The position numbers were made by a program, and so were the translations under genes. A stretch of DNA of 64,000 bases. Source: Mycothermus thermophilus. Its lineage: Eukaryota > Ascomycota > Sordariomycetes > Sordariales > Chaetomiaceae. Of the stretch, positions 12,944 to 24,243 are shown piece after piece (position 1 is the first letter of the stretch; every line of letters starts with the position of its first letter). The stretch covers positions 1 through 64,000 of the forward strand of contig QQBE01000002.1 of the NCBI GenBank assembly GCA_011316235.1, given 5' to 3'. Under the pieces are notes generated by a model. It was not told where the DNA came from. It saw only the letters and a program-made list of their open reading frames with translations, and did no database searches.

Positions 12944-14170
12944 TATTATTATTCTCCTACTCCGTTGTGCCCTTGGTCAGGGCTCGCCGGTCCCTCTCAA
13001 GCTATTATATAGGAAAAACCCTGCCCGTAAGCCGGGTGAAAAAACCTGTAACTACCCTTTAGAATTACAAAATAAGAATCTAAAGCACTACAAAAGAAAA
13101 GGGAAAAGAGTGGCTAGGCTAGTACTAGCCTGGGGGCCCTCCTAGCCCCCTGGCCAGGGCTAGCCCGGGTCTTCTCCGGAGCCTAGGTCTAGCCTTGTAG
13201 CTAGCCTATACTCCGGAAGCCTTCCCGACTGTAGAAGCCAGTTCACCACCCCCCTTGCAAGCCTCCGAGCTCTAGCACCCCTGCCACGCAGTACGTAGTA
13301 GAGGTCTAGGCGGGTCCGAATCGCCCGGGGGTCCCAGGGTCTAGGCCTTGGGGGGTGTTTGCACCAAACTACCAAGTGCTCCACGGTTTCCTCGCCCTGC
13401 CCGCAGGCGTAGTAGGGGGTGTTGACCCCGGGGACTTTAGCCCTGAAAAGGAAGCCTCTAAGGCCTATAACCCCCGCCCTAGCCTGGGTAAGTAGGGAGC
13501 TTTGAGCCTTGGTTAGGCCCTGGTGGCGGGCTAGGGCCTTGTCCGTAAATAAAAGGTCGGGGGGGTCCCAATCTGCCGGCCTCCCGGTTCGCCTGCCCTG
13601 TGCCTGAATCCTTTGCTTCCACCTTTCCTCCCAGGCCTCCTGAATCACCTTTTCCGTTGGCTTCCCTCTAGCCCACTGCTTGGCCACTAGGGCCCTTCTT
13701 TCGACCTCCGTAGGCCCCTGTGGCCCCTGGGCCTCCCGGGGGCCCCTCCTCTTCCTAGGCTTTCTGAACCTCCTGTAGAGCCTGAGGCAGGCGTTGGTTA
13801 TAATTTCCGCAGGCCTCCGGTCCCCTGGAAGGACCGGTTGTTGAATCCGCCTCTCAAAGTCTGCAAGTCGCTTGTTGAGGTAGAGGTCCAGGGGGGGGAC
13901 CCAGGCCTCGGTTTCCAGGGTATGGGTAGGTGTGGCCCTGTAAGCCCCTGTAACCACCCGTAAACCGCGGTTTTGGGCTTTGCCTAGGCCCTGAGCCACG
14001 CCCTGAGGCTTCCCCCCGGGGGGGGTAGGCGTGTGGAAGCTGGAGGCGCCGTAGGCTAGGGCGCTGCGTATGCACTTAGTATACACCTCCCGGGCCCGGA
14101 TAAGGCCTGGGCCCCAGGTTTTTGCTGCAATTCTCGTGAGGGCGAACTCCTGAGTCCGTAGTTTCCCCTC
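12944..14170 (-). mobile_element. 5'-truncated LINE (Tad/I-like non-LTR retrotransposon) fragment
   Basis: Flanked by a perfect 15-bp direct repeat and oriented on the minus strand. Its 3' end, at the low-coordinate side, finishes in an (AAT)n simple tail (plus strand TATTATTATTATT at about 12941-12953), as expected for target-primed reverse transcription. It carries only the C-terminal part of ORF2. Unlike the host element it has a normal CpA content and a long open frame, so it probably escaped RIP or arrived after it. Confidence 0.85.
13160..14086 (-). pseudogene. LINE ORF2 C-terminal fragment (open, about 308 codons)
   Basis: The translation matches the tail of fungal LINE ORF2: KAQNRGLRVVTGAYRATPT linker, a basic helical stretch, and the terminal zinc-knuckle-like segment with C at ...YACGQG..., H in VEHLV and C in VVWC. 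No start codon belongs to it; the 'start' is the 5' truncation of the element. No stop interrupts it. It lacks endonuclease and reverse transcriptase and so cannot be autonomous. Confidence 0.8.
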
Positions 14171-14185
14171 AGCTAGTAAACATAT
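14171..14185. repeat. 15-bp target-site duplication of the LINE, right copy
   Basis: Exact copy of 12929-12943. Confidence 0.85.
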
Positions 14186-14984
14186 ACTCCTAGTCCCCGG
14201 CCACTTAAACTATACTACTAAGGACTAGGGTAAAGCACTTGTTAAAGCCCTTATTATTATTAATTAGGGTATTCCTATAGGTATTATTTCGGACTGAGAC
14301 CTAAAGTTTATTTCCAACGTATAGTAAGGAATATAGAGAGGCTTTAAAACTAAGCTTCTTGTAACTACCGCCTACTACCCGTAGGGCGATAGTCTCTCCA
14401 AGTATAACAATTAAACGGTTGAAATCACCCTTTAGCACTTTTTTTAAGAACCCCGATAGCAACGAGGTTAAAATCCTACCTTTAATATAGTAGTACTTTA
14501 ACAACTTACTCTTAACGCTGATTAGCACCTCTCCTTATAAATAGCTTTTTAGTTTTAAGCCCGCCGGTCTATTTATCGCTCTAACTAATAAGTAAAGTAC
14601 TTACCTCGAATAAATCCCTCTCCTATATAAAAGCCTTTATTAGGATGTATAATTAGTAATAGATTTTACTACTGCCCGGAATAAAATAAGGTATAACGCT
14701 TGTTACCGCTAAGTAGAATTTCAACCTAGTAACCTCGTTTACCTTCGTTTAAACTATAGTTACTACCTTCCCGGCTGCCCTTTACGGAAGCTATTTTAAC
14801 AGTAAGCTAGCCTATTTAGGGTTCTTCGTCGTATTAGCTAAGTAGTATATAAACTAGATTTCCCTAATAATATAAAGATCTACCTAGCAATCTTTATAGC
14901 TTACCTTTCCCTAACGCTGCTTAGAGATAATCCTTTTAATCGTTTAATACCCGAACCTAGTCCTGCCTATAATTCAAAGGACTC

Positions 14985-15180
14985 TATTAGTAGCGATTCC
15001 GAATCGAGCAAGGACTACGAAGTTAAATATATTGTTAAATATAAGGATCGTAGGAAACACCGGATATATCTAATTAAATAGAAGGGATATAGCAACTACT
15101 ATAATATATAGAAGACTAAGTACTAACTATAGTATATACCGAAACTTTTTAAGGAATACTAGGTACGCTAGAATGCCTAG
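14985..15180 (+). pseudogene. Element B chromodomain relic
   Basis: Translation from about 15016 gives DYEVKYIVKYKDRRKHRIYL, then LIK*KGY where LVKWKGY is expected, and further TAG codons at tryptophan positions. This is the integrase C-terminal chromodomain that defines chromoviruses. The TGG-to-TAG changes are what RIP does on the opposite strand. Confidence 0.8.
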
Positions 15181-15874
15181 AAGTCTCTTGCTGCTGCCGA
15201 CCTAGTCGCCGCTATACCTATACTATATAAGTATAGCCGGCCTGCCCAGTCTGCTATATTATCGCTGCTAGCTACGTCAACCACTACCCCGCCTGCCTTA
15301 ATACTAGCGCTACTAAAATATCCTTATAGCTGTCTACGGAAGGTAACTATTGCTGCTACCCCTACTGCCCCTGCTGCTGTAGTAGTTAGTACTACCGCCG
15401 CTATTACGTTGTCGCCGGGAAAGACTATAACTGCTACGCTATTAGGGGAAACCTTAACCCCGGCGGCCGATAAGACCTTAACCCTAGTGCCCTTTATAAT
15501 AACCGTTAACCCTATATCCGGAGAAACCCTTAGCGCTACCGATAGGGCAGCGCTGTTAAGCCCCTAGGAGGGGAATATTATCGACCGGGTACCTACTGCC
15601 TAGCTGGAAACCTAAGGCAGCTACGAAGGTCGGCTTTAACCTTGCTGCCCTACCGGGCTTGGAACGTCTTTACCGAGTACCCCGCCTACTAGTAATGCTT
15701 AACCGCTTAGGGCATGCCCTTTGCTCCTTAACCGTTACAAAGAGGACTAAGGAAGAGTAGAATTATCTGATCCTCTAGGGGCTTAAATCCGATGATTAAA
15801 AAATAGTTTCTAAGGTTTCGGCCTTTGATTCCGAAGTAGTAAAGGTACTACGTTTTCTTGTTGCGAGGGGGACT

Positions 15875-16220
15875 TAATATACGTAGGATTTTAGTTAGGA
15901 TTCCCGCTTTCCTGCCCCCCGGGACCGGAGTATAGAGGAGAAGATTCAGATCGTTGTTTTAAGCAGCCATGTTGTAGCTACCCTGTAGATATATCTACTC
16001 TGAGCCCTGACCCTGCAACGCCAAGACCTACAGGTCAGCGGAGGATAAATAGCCTTACCGCGAGACCCTCGCTAGCGGTCAGCCCTTCTTTCTTATTATT
16101 ACGACCTAGAATACCGTTTTGCAATTGATTTATTTGTTTTGCTCTTCTAAAACTACTACTACTCCTAGAACCAGCGACCTCCCAGGCCTACTAAGCAAGA
16201 ACCCACACGAGCGTTTCTTA
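15875..16220 (+). repeat. 3' LTR of element B (346 bp)
   Basis: It starts TAATATACG where the 5' LTR has TGACACACG, so all four differences in this 9-mer are transitions. It ends CTTA at 16220 and is followed by the TAAGG duplication. Confidence 0.9.
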
Positions 16221-16507
16221 TAAGGGCTTACTCGGAGGATCAGTCCCTAAAGGATATTCCGGATAATGATTTACCTATGGATAATTCCCCTGCGGGGCGG
16301 AAGACGAGGAAGAGGCGCGTTTAAGCCGCGCGGACGCGGCTCACACGAGGGGGGGGGGTGATGTAACGGCATGGCTCCGCTATGGTCACATCCTCCTAGG
16401 TTACCGGGGGGTTGTAGACTGACCAGACTTCTAGGCCTTGTACTAGCCGTACCCAGCACTACAGATCTTCAGCGCCGTAGTCCCATTGACTGACCTTGTA
16501 GCGCTTT

Positions 16508-16508
16508 N
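16508..16508. other. Ambiguous base at a probable assembly junction
   Basis: The only N in the window. The 75 bp at 16316-16390 recur at 16509-16583, and the 116 bp at 16392-16507 recur at 16809-16924 with about one difference. The left version lacks about 222 bp of the LTR interior. Two overlapping contig ends joined head to tail would give this pattern. Confidence 0.75.
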
Positions 16509-16554
16509 CGCGTTTAAGCCGCGCGGACGCGGCTCACACGAGGGGGGGGGGTGA

Positions 16555-16807
16555 TGTAACGGCATGGCTCCGCTATGGTCACATAATCCGACCCTAACCC
16601 TGGACAGAGTGGGGCCGAACCTAAGGCCGCCACAGAGTGGGTCCACTCGCCGAACCTAACCGGCGAGTCCCACCTGCGTATACTTCTTAGGCTACGAGCC
16701 TAGGAACTATTCTTCCCTTCTTTCCTCTTCCTTTTACAACGTAAGAGTCTTAAGAATAAAGCCGGTATTCTATAGGCCCGACCTCGGAGCCTATCTCTAC
16801 TGTTACA
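16555..16807 (+). repeat. 253-bp LTR of element A copy 2
   Basis: Starts TGTAACGG and ends GTTACA, with the polypurine G-run just upstream, so it is the 3' LTR. Same length as the other two element A LTRs. Confidence 0.85.
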
Positions 16808-16808
16808 G

Positions 16809-17184
16809 CCTCCTAGGTTACCAGGGGGTTGTAGACTGACCAGACTTCTAGGCCTTGTACTAGCCGTACCCAGCACTACAGATCTTCAGCGCCGTAGTCC
16901 CATTGACTGACCTTGTAGCGCTTTGTTACGTATAGGGCTGCCCTAGCGCCGGGCTTATAGACTAGGTGGAATCGGGAGCTTCTGGGGCAGTAGGTGGACT
17001 TAGTAAACGGGTTGATCCAGGGCTCTTGAATAGCGAGGAGGTCGAATCCTGTTTCCTCTAGTAGGGTCTCAAGGGTCTCCTTGTTGCCCTAGATGTTCTA
17101 CGACAGGACAGTTACCACCATGGTCCCACAGGGCAGTTGGAGGGTGTGAGTCCGGTTGGGTAGACTGGGTGGCCGGCTGGCTAG
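16809..17184 (-). mobile_element. LINE endonuclease-domain fragment
   Basis: On the minus strand the translation reads, with a few stops, NKETLETLLEETGFDLLAIQ, then EPWINPFTKSTYCPR and a region ending SVYNPPV. These are the N-terminal blocks of the apurinic-type endonuclease of fungal LINE ORF2, including the QEPW motif. It is interrupted on its left by element A copy 2; part of the same sequence is duplicated at 16392-16507. Confidence 0.75.
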
Positions 17185-17880
17185 TATAGTTATGGAGGAT
17201 AAAGTTAATAGTTCCTTTATTAAGGTTCTTCTTAGCCTATCTGCCTATTTACTTAGGAATTAGGTTGGTTAGTTCTACTATACCGGCCGCTACTAGCAAC
17301 TTGCAGGATTCGGGCTATATTAGAATTTACTTATACTAGCTATTATTAAATTTCTTAGTATACTAATAAGCAGTCTCGTTTAACTAGTTCGGTTCGTCTT
17401 AGCCCTCTTTATAGCTAGGGTATAGGGTAGCGTTACGTACTATTCTATAGGAAACTGCCTTAGCGGGTCAATCAATTCGTTAGTTAATTGGTTTTAACTT
17501 CTATAGGTTGGTAGGATCCTATCTTAGATTCCTAAGTTAGTAGGTTCCTATTATAGATACCTAAATTAGTTAGTTGGATATTTTAGTTATTATTGCTAGC
17601 CTAGGATATAGGTAAATGCGAAAGTAATATAACGGCAGAGAAGGCCTTATAAGGTTGTACTATTAGATACTACTCTATTTCTTAGGACTTTTGCGTTGCG
17701 AAAGGAAAAGGAAAGAAGGGAAGAATAGGCATTAGGCTCGTAGCCTAAGAAGTATATGCAGGTGGGGCTTGCCGGTTTGGTTCGGCGAAAGGACCTACTC
17801 CGTGGCAGCCTTAGGTTCGGCCCCACTCTGTCCAGGGTTAGGGTCGTATCATGTGACCATGGCGGAGCTATGCCGTCACA
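17185..17880 (-). mobile_element. Element A copy 3, 5' LTR and gag leader fragment
   Basis: Collinear with 5711-6416 of copy 1 in the same orientation, with many transitions between them. The LTR is 17628-17880 (253 bp, better preserved, ending GTCACA). It is truncated at about 17185 against the LINE fragment. Its right edge is the boundary between the transposon block and ordinary genic DNA. Confidence 0.8.
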
Positions 17881-18459
17881 GGCCGGCTTTTCTATAGAGA
17901 CTAGCAACTTAAAGGAATTAAGAAGTCGAATTAGATTAAATCTATTAATGAAAGCCTTATAAGGAGACTAGAAAAAGTGGTCGAAGAAGAGCAGGCCCTC
18001 GAGGCCACGAGGAAATTAGTTACAGAAAAGCCATCTCGAGAATTACGAAATCAACGATCTTGTTGTTATTGTTGTTGAGAGGTTGAGCTCTCTGCTTAGG
18101 TCAAATCTAATACAAAGCATGGATTCCACACCCTACCTCCCAGATCATGTGACATCCCACCTGACACATCGCGCAAAGAAATCCCCACCCTGTTTTCAGC
18201 CTTAGGCACACTCATCCCCAGATCAATATATAAGTACTTTACTTCGTCTATATGGTATGTCTCTCCCATTGTCAGGCTATTGTTGCACCAGACAAATATA
18301 ATAGCACGCCCGAGCGAGGGCAGAACCACGATCCCAAAATCTAAGAAGACAGAGTCATCTTTTGGCAGCATATTATGTACTTACTAGAAATATATATACA
18401 CAGACAGATGTATATCTGTTAGTTGAATGTTCAAGTTATGAGTTTTCAGTGTATGTTAA
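17881..18459. other. Intergenic, downstream of the prolyl-tRNA synthetase gene
   Basis: Ordinary unmutated sequence with normal CpA content. Probably the 3' UTR and flank of the minus-strand gene that ends at 18460. A run of (TTG)n-like repeats lies near 18058-18076. No gene seen. Confidence 0.6.
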
Positions 18460-20324
18460 CTACAATGCAGCATGTAATTCCTGCACCAAATTTGGCAGGT
18501 CTGCGACTTCAACAACCTGCTTGATGCCCATTCTCCGACATTGAATCTCTACTCGCCTAGCGGACCTCCACTCCCTGCCAAGGATCACAATGATCGGAAA
18601 GCCAACAAGATCAGCGTCTCCTAATTTCCAGGGCATTGATCTTTCTCGGTCGTCGACCACCACATCGAGAGACTCCTTGGAGGGTCCAGAGATATTGTTG
18701 ATTTGATGGTAAACCGTTTGGACATCGTCATCTGTGGCGTCTTTCCCGGGAACGATGACGCACGAATACGGCGCGATAGCCAGGGGCCAGTTTAAGCCCT
18801 TTTCGTCCGCCAGGTATTCTGCAGTTGCTCCGACCACACGAGAAATTCCAATCCCATGGCATCCCATTTGCATGGGGGTGGGTTGTGAGGATCCGGGCAA
18901 AGTGACAACTGCTCCTAATGGTCCTGAGTACCTCGTCCCCAAGAAGAACGTGTGCCCAAGTTCCATTGCCCTCTCCACCTTCACCTTTCCGGAGGAACAC
19001 TGAGGACACTTGTCGTCTGCCCGAATGCGCATGAGATTCAGTGACTCACCGCCTGTTCCCGTACCATGGCGAAAGGAGACAGCCAACGGGGCTTGCGGCG
19101 GGTTGATCTCTGATGGCCACTCTGTAAAAGACGAGGGGGGGTCGTTGAGATCCTGGCGTAACGACCAGCCCAAGCGGGGGTCAACCACGTTTACCAGTTT
19201 TGTTGCCGTTTGTGTGCCAGGAGCGACAGCCGTTGACCAGAGGCCAAGAGCATCGCCAATGGCAGTGTCGATGTCCGGGACTAGTGACTTGATGGCGGAT
19301 AGGTTGATATCTTCGTTGGTGTACTCGCGCAACTGTCCTGACTCGTTTGATTTGGTCCATTTGGGGTACCAGACATTGACGAGTGTCGAACGGTCCTTGG
19401 TGATTCCCCGCCAGACTCCCAGGGGAGTGCCTGGAGAAATTTCACCATCTGGAGGCCGCATGTCAGCGACCTCCTCGTTGGCAGTATAGCCACAGCTGGA
19501 ACAGCTGACGACACGGTCTTCCCCATGGGGTGTGGGCAAGTGATACTCGTGACTCAGGCTGCCACCCATACTGCCCGAGCTGGCCTTTGCGGCGAGAACC
19601 GGGAGCTTCAGGCTGGAGAATAGACGAGCATAGATCTCCCGTACCTCCGCATAGGTATTCAGAGCCGATTCAATATCGTTATCGAAGGTATACAAATCTT
19701 TCATGACAAATTCTCGACCGCGCAGAAGACCATGGCGTGGGCGGAACTCGTCGCGGTACTTTCGTGTGATTTGGTAAAGCCGTAGCGGAAGCTCTTTGTA
19801 TGATTTAACAGTCCTGGAGACCAACGTAGTGATCTCCTCCTCATGTGTCGGCGCAAGCAGATAAGACACATCTCTGCGATCGGAGAATCTGAAGAGCTGG
19901 CGGAGCATTGGAAGGTAAGCAACGGGGAGTCTTATTGAGGAAGCATCACGAACAAGCACAGACCTCAGAAGCTACATCGTTCAACCGGCCGCTTTTTTCC
20001 CATAGTGACTCGGCGGAAATAGAGGACAAGGAAACCCGGGACGCTCCTGTGAGAAGATGAAACCGTCAGTCAGGTCTGTTGGAGCGAGTCATCATTCAAA
20101 GCTTGCAACTCACCTAAAAGCTCGTCCATGTGTCTCGAAACCAGCCTTTCAACCTTGTCTTGCACCCGGTGTCCCAACGGAAGCATGTGAAACATACCGG
20201 CGTTGGCCTGGCGGAGGAATCCGGCACGGATGAGCTTGGAGTGTGCGTCTTCAGTCGTGGATGCAGCAATGCCACCACTCGGAAACCACACCCGCGAAAG
20301 GCGGGCTACAGTCGACAGTGCCAT
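18460..20324 (-). CDS. AIM10: Mitochondrial prolyl-tRNA synthetase
   Basis: Class II aminoacyl-tRNA synthetase that charges tRNA-Pro in mitochondria. Exons on the minus strand: 20324-20114, 20046-19964 and 19896-18460, giving 576 aa, the same length as I recall for yeast AIM10. The first intron has GTGAGT and CACAG ends; the second starts GTCTGT, and skipping it joins SE to LFRFSDR as the family requires. Visible: N-terminal targeting-like leader, motif 1 around residues 49-66 (LPLGHRVQDK), THEE at 115-118, motif 2 about 143-170 (KYRDEFRPRHGLLRGREF), motif 3 region with GCHGIGISR, and an anticodon-binding domain to the C terminus. The bacterial-type arrangement without a long insertion fits organellar enzymes. 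It is divergent from MAK21. Confidence 0.93.
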
Positions 20325-20880
20325 GGCTTATTGGGACCCAATGTCCATCCAAATAGCAGTAGCTCCTCCTTAGTTCCGACCTTGGTCCTGCTGTTTCGCA
20401 CAGAACGGACGTTGATTCGCTTCGACGGATGGTCCGAAAAGAGCTGTGGTTGAGCTCGGGAGTGGAAGTAAATTGACTGGGCGAATGGCAGGATCAAAGG
20501 CTGATCCAGAAAAGTAAAAAATGAAGCTCGGATTGTAAAACAGACATACGGTACCCAGCTCTGGCACAGCCAGAACGTGGGGACAGTAGAACTACGGTCA
20601 AAAGCACCTCAACAGCTCTTAAAAACCATACTTGGCTCGCGACGGAGCGTGTTCGACGGTTTGGATGCGAGTGGGTCCGAGCTAACCTTGATTGACCCCA
20701 CCTCCTCTGAACGACCAGGGGTTTGTTGATAAGATAACTAACACTCCAACTTTTTTTTGAGTCCCCTTCGCGAGCCGTCCCCCAAACACCACACCCTACA
20801 CATTTCCTCCCAGGCACCGTCCGAAGACCCCAAACCTACCAGATAGGGCAAACCGCCACGGCGATACTGTGACCGCGATC
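20325..20880. promoter_or_regulatory. Divergent promoter region of prolyl-tRNA synthetase and MAK21
   Basis: 556 bp between two start codons facing away from each other. I see no clear TATA box or known binding site. The open frames here look like chance. Confidence 0.5.
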
Positions 20881-23800
20881 ATGGGCTCTAAAAAAGCGAA
20901 GTCGAAACAGCCCAGCAAACCAAAGTTTGACGAGGAGACGCTGGCTCAGTTGACAAGCAAAATTGACAAGTCCCTCGCCGAATCCGAAGCGCAACGACCA
21001 GCGAAAAGGAAAAGAGATCGTGACGGCAAGGACAGCCACGAGTCTAAAAGGCGGCAGACCGATCCCTCGGACAAGAATTCCACTAAACGCTCTCCTGAAG
21101 ACAAAAGCCCACAAGACTCTTTGCTCAGGGAGATTCTGGCTCTTGGGGGGACCGAGGAGGACTTAGAATTGGTTGCCAATGTTGACTCCGGTGACGAAGG
21201 CAATGGGGCCTCGAACGGGGTCTCACGGTCCAAGCGATCGTCGGAGGCAGCCATTGACAAGTCTCTGAGAGATGAGCTTTCGCAGCTTGTGAAAAGTCTC
21301 GGTTTCAATTCACTTCGTGCTCAACATTTCGAAGTCGAGAGCGACTCTGCCTCTGACGGAGAAGATGTAACAGATGACGACAATCAAGATGAGACTGGAG
21401 GGAGTGATGAGGAAGACGTCGATCAGCAGGTTGGGTCTCAAAGCACCAAGTTCTCTCCGCCACCAGATGAGTCCAGACAGCCACACCGTCCTGGGCAATT
21501 GGTCAGTAAACGCTCCAGTTGTGCACCAGCTTCCCTCTGCCTTCTCGCAAACAGATACTTACCCATTTTCAGAAATTCGAACCCCGCCCCGATTGGCACG
21601 GTATCTCTATGAACGGTCCCTCGTCACGACAACCAGGGAAAGGCACGCCAAACGCGACCTCCATAGCGAACCTCAAGGCGTACGCGGACAAGCTTCTCGA
21701 TGAAGACTCGTCTCGATATGCAGCAAGTCGTGCAACCAGCTCATCTCAAAAGTTCATGTCGACAATCATGTCGTCAGGCACCCTCTCGGACAAGATCTCG
21801 GCTTTGACACTCTCGCTCCAGGAGTCCCCCCTACACAATCGCAAAGCGTTCGACAGTCTTGTTGGTCTCGCTGGAAAGCGAAGTCGGGGCCAAGCAATCG
21901 CCGCCCTTGGGGCCCTTGTTGACCTGCTTGGCAACGGGGTGGTGTTGCCCAACGACAGACGTCTCTATCCGTTTCATGCTCAGCCAGCCTTGCTTTCAGA
22001 GGTGGCCAATGCTGGGCCCTCGACCTGGAAGGAAGGCCAGAAACTCCCTGGGAAACTGTCTGAGCCTCTCTTGATGATGTGGGCATTCGAAGACTGGCTC
22101 AAGGCTGCCTACTTCCGCATCATCCAACTCCTCGAGGTTTGGTGTTCCGACGAAATTGAATACTCAAGGTCAAGGGCCCTTGACTTCGTGTTCGGTCTGC
22201 TGAAGAGTAAGCCGGAGCAAGAAGCAAATCTGCTTCGGCTGCTGGTGAACAAACTGGGCGACCGTGAGCGAAAGATTGGCTCCAGGGCATCCTATCTCCT
22301 CTTGCAGCTCCTCAACATCCACCCGGGCATGAAATCCGTCGTCATCGACACCGTGGAACAGGAACTGTTGTTGAAACCCGGACAGAGCCTGCGTACCAGG
22401 TACACCGCCATCAACACGTTGAACCAAACGATCCTCAGCATGAAGGAGCAGGCTGTAGCCGACAAGCTGCTGAGGATTTATTTCGACATGTTTCTGTCCC
22501 TCCTGAAATCCGGCTCTCTGGGCGACTTCAACGCTCATGACAAGGAACGGACTGCTGGGCGCCGCGGGAAGAGAAGCAAACATGGGGCGTCCATTCCCTC
22601 GCACTCGGGCAACGAACAGGACGTTGCTCAAAAGCTGGTCTCTGCTCTGCTGACGGGTGTTAACCGAGCAATGCCATTTTCCACTACCGAAGGCTCGACA
22701 CTGGAGAGCCATCTCGACACACTCTTCAGGATCACGCACTCATCAAACTTCAACACCAGTGTTCAGGCACTCATGCTCATCCAACAGCTCTCCTCGACAA
22801 AACATATCGCTGTTGACAGATTTTATCGTACCCTGTACGAGTCACTTCTCGACCCCAGACTCGTCACTTCATCCAAGCATACCCTTTACCTCAATCTCTT
22901 GTACCGGGCAATGAAGAACGACGTGGATGTTAAGCGGGTCAAGGCGTTCGTCAAGCGATTGATTCAGATCCTGACTCTGCATCAGCCTTCCTTCACTTGC
23001 GGTATTTTATTCCTCATTGCAGAGATGCAGGCCACATTCCCAGACCTGCGCACCATGCTTGACGAGCCAGAGGAGGATGAAGACGAAGGTGAAGAGGTAT
23101 ACAAAGACGTCCCGGAAGGCCAGTTTGGTGATGCCTTGGCTCCCCCTGAACGTGGTGTGGATGGAAAAGGATCTCGTCCGTCTGCAGCTTATGACGGGCG
23201 GAAGCGGAATCCCGAGCACAGCAACGCCCACAGGAGCTGCTTGTGGGAACTGGTAAATAATTTCCCACCTCCCCTTCTTCCTCGAACCCGGGAAGTGCGG
23301 TAACTGACGATGTTCAGGTCCCATTCCTTGCGCACTATCACCCCTCGGTGTGCTTGTATGCCGAAAACCTGCTTTCTCGCCAGAGAACGATGCCAAAACC
23401 GGACCTGAATAGCCACACCCTTATGCACTTCCTCGACAGGTTTGTCTATCGCAACCCGAAGACGGAAGCCTCCAAGAGGGGTGGTTCTATTATGCAGCCC
23501 GTGCTTGCATCCGGAAGTGGACCGAATCTCGCAGCGTCGGCGAAAGGCGTTGCCAAACAGCAGCCGATTGTCAACTCATCTTCGTTCTGGAAACTCCCCG
23601 CAGATCAGATTCCAGCAGAAGACGTGTTCTTCCACGAGTACTTTTCTCGCATTGGCAAAGCTGGAGCGCGGTCGTCCGTCAAGGAGCAACCTGTGTCCGA
23701 TAAAGTTGAGTCAGCAGACGAGTCGGCAGATGAGGAGGAAATTTGGGAAGCGCTTGTCAACTCTCGGCCAGACATCAACGGCGAGGAGGCAGGGGAGGAT

Positions 23801-24112
23801 TCCGATATCGACCTCGAAGAGTATGATTACTCGGATGACGAGGAGGGATCGGATGCTTCTGCAACCAGTGACAAGTTCTCGGTCTCCGGATCCGAGGGAT
23901 CTGGAGGGTTCGAAGGCATCTTTGATAATTCTGGGTCGGATGAAGAAGCCAGCCCGAGCGAGGCTGAAAATGCCCCTGGCTCTGGAAAGGCACCTGCTCG
24001 CAAGCCTGGCAAGGGCAGGCTCAGTCGGAAGGAGATGAAGAGCCTTCCAACATTTGCCTCGGTTGATGACTACGCCGAGCTTCTTGACGACGAGGATGGA
24101 CTGGATGACTAA
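20881..24112 (+). CDS. MAK21: Ribosome biogenesis protein MAK21/NOC1 (CBF/Mak21 family)
   Basis: Nucleolar factor of the NOC1-NOC2 complex, needed for maturation and transport of pre-60S ribosomes. Exons 20881-21501, 21573-23252 and 23318-24112 give 1031 aa, close to yeast Mak21. An in-frame GTG lies upstream at 20869, so the ATG at 20881 is chosen. Introns have GTCAGT/TTTTCAG and GTAAAT/TTCAG ends. The N terminus is Lys-rich and acidic with nuclear-type basic clusters. HEAT-like helices follow, then the CBF domain at about residues 584-697 (LMLIQQLSS, DPRLVTSSKHTLYLNLLYRA, FVKRLIQILTLH) and an acidic Asp/Glu/Ser-rich tail from about 880. No defects seen. Confidence 0.93.
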
Positions 24113-24243
24113 GAAGCTGGAGGTTTGACAGGGCGGACCAGTTACTGGACGACTCATGTACTTTTTCCTTGCGGACAATCCTGGGCAGCTGGGCAGAGTT
24201 TATTTGTGATGGACTAGATAATTGATGTGCAACGCGTCACCTG

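Larger units (their letters stand above)
12600..14930 (+). pseudogene. Element B integrase relic, split by a LINE
   Basis: Before the insertion the translation shows a degraded HHCC-type region and a stretch reading INFIVGLPTVPS; after it comes a GIPIGIISD box and a KLLVTTAYYP*GD box, the usual order in the integrase core. The break falls in the codons for ASKHI at 12929-12943. Many in-frame TAG and TAA codons. Confidence 0.75.
7599..16220 (+). mobile_element. Full-length Ty3/Gypsy chromovirus, element B (RIP-degraded)
   Basis: Two LTRs of identical length (346 bp), a TAAGG target duplication, a purine tract just before the 3' LTR (about 15862-15873) and ordered gag-pol relics define a complete element of 8622 bp, 7395 bp without the LINE inside it. 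Order on the plus strand: gag with a C2H2-like finger near 9308-9385, protease region, reverse transcriptase about 10850-11600, RNase H about 11650-12290, integrase about 12600-14930 interrupted by a LINE, and a chromodomain about 15015-15150. Stops are everywhere, mostly TAG and TAA where Trp or Gln is expected, consistent with RIP. It lies inside element A copy 2, so it inserted later than that copy. Confidence 0.9.
16221..16807 (+). mobile_element. Element A copy 2, right piece with polypurine tract and LTR
   Basis: From TAAGG (16221-16225) the sequence continues element A copy 2 exactly where it stopped at 7598, as the reverse complement of positions 1-135. It runs through a 10-G polypurine tract (16349-16358 and again 16542-16551) into the 253-bp LTR at 16555-16807. 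The middle is disturbed by the duplication around the N at 16508. Confidence 0.8.

Noticed and set aside
13854..14075. Second minus-strand frame within the LINE
   Set aside because: It is an off-frame shadow of the ORF2 fragment.
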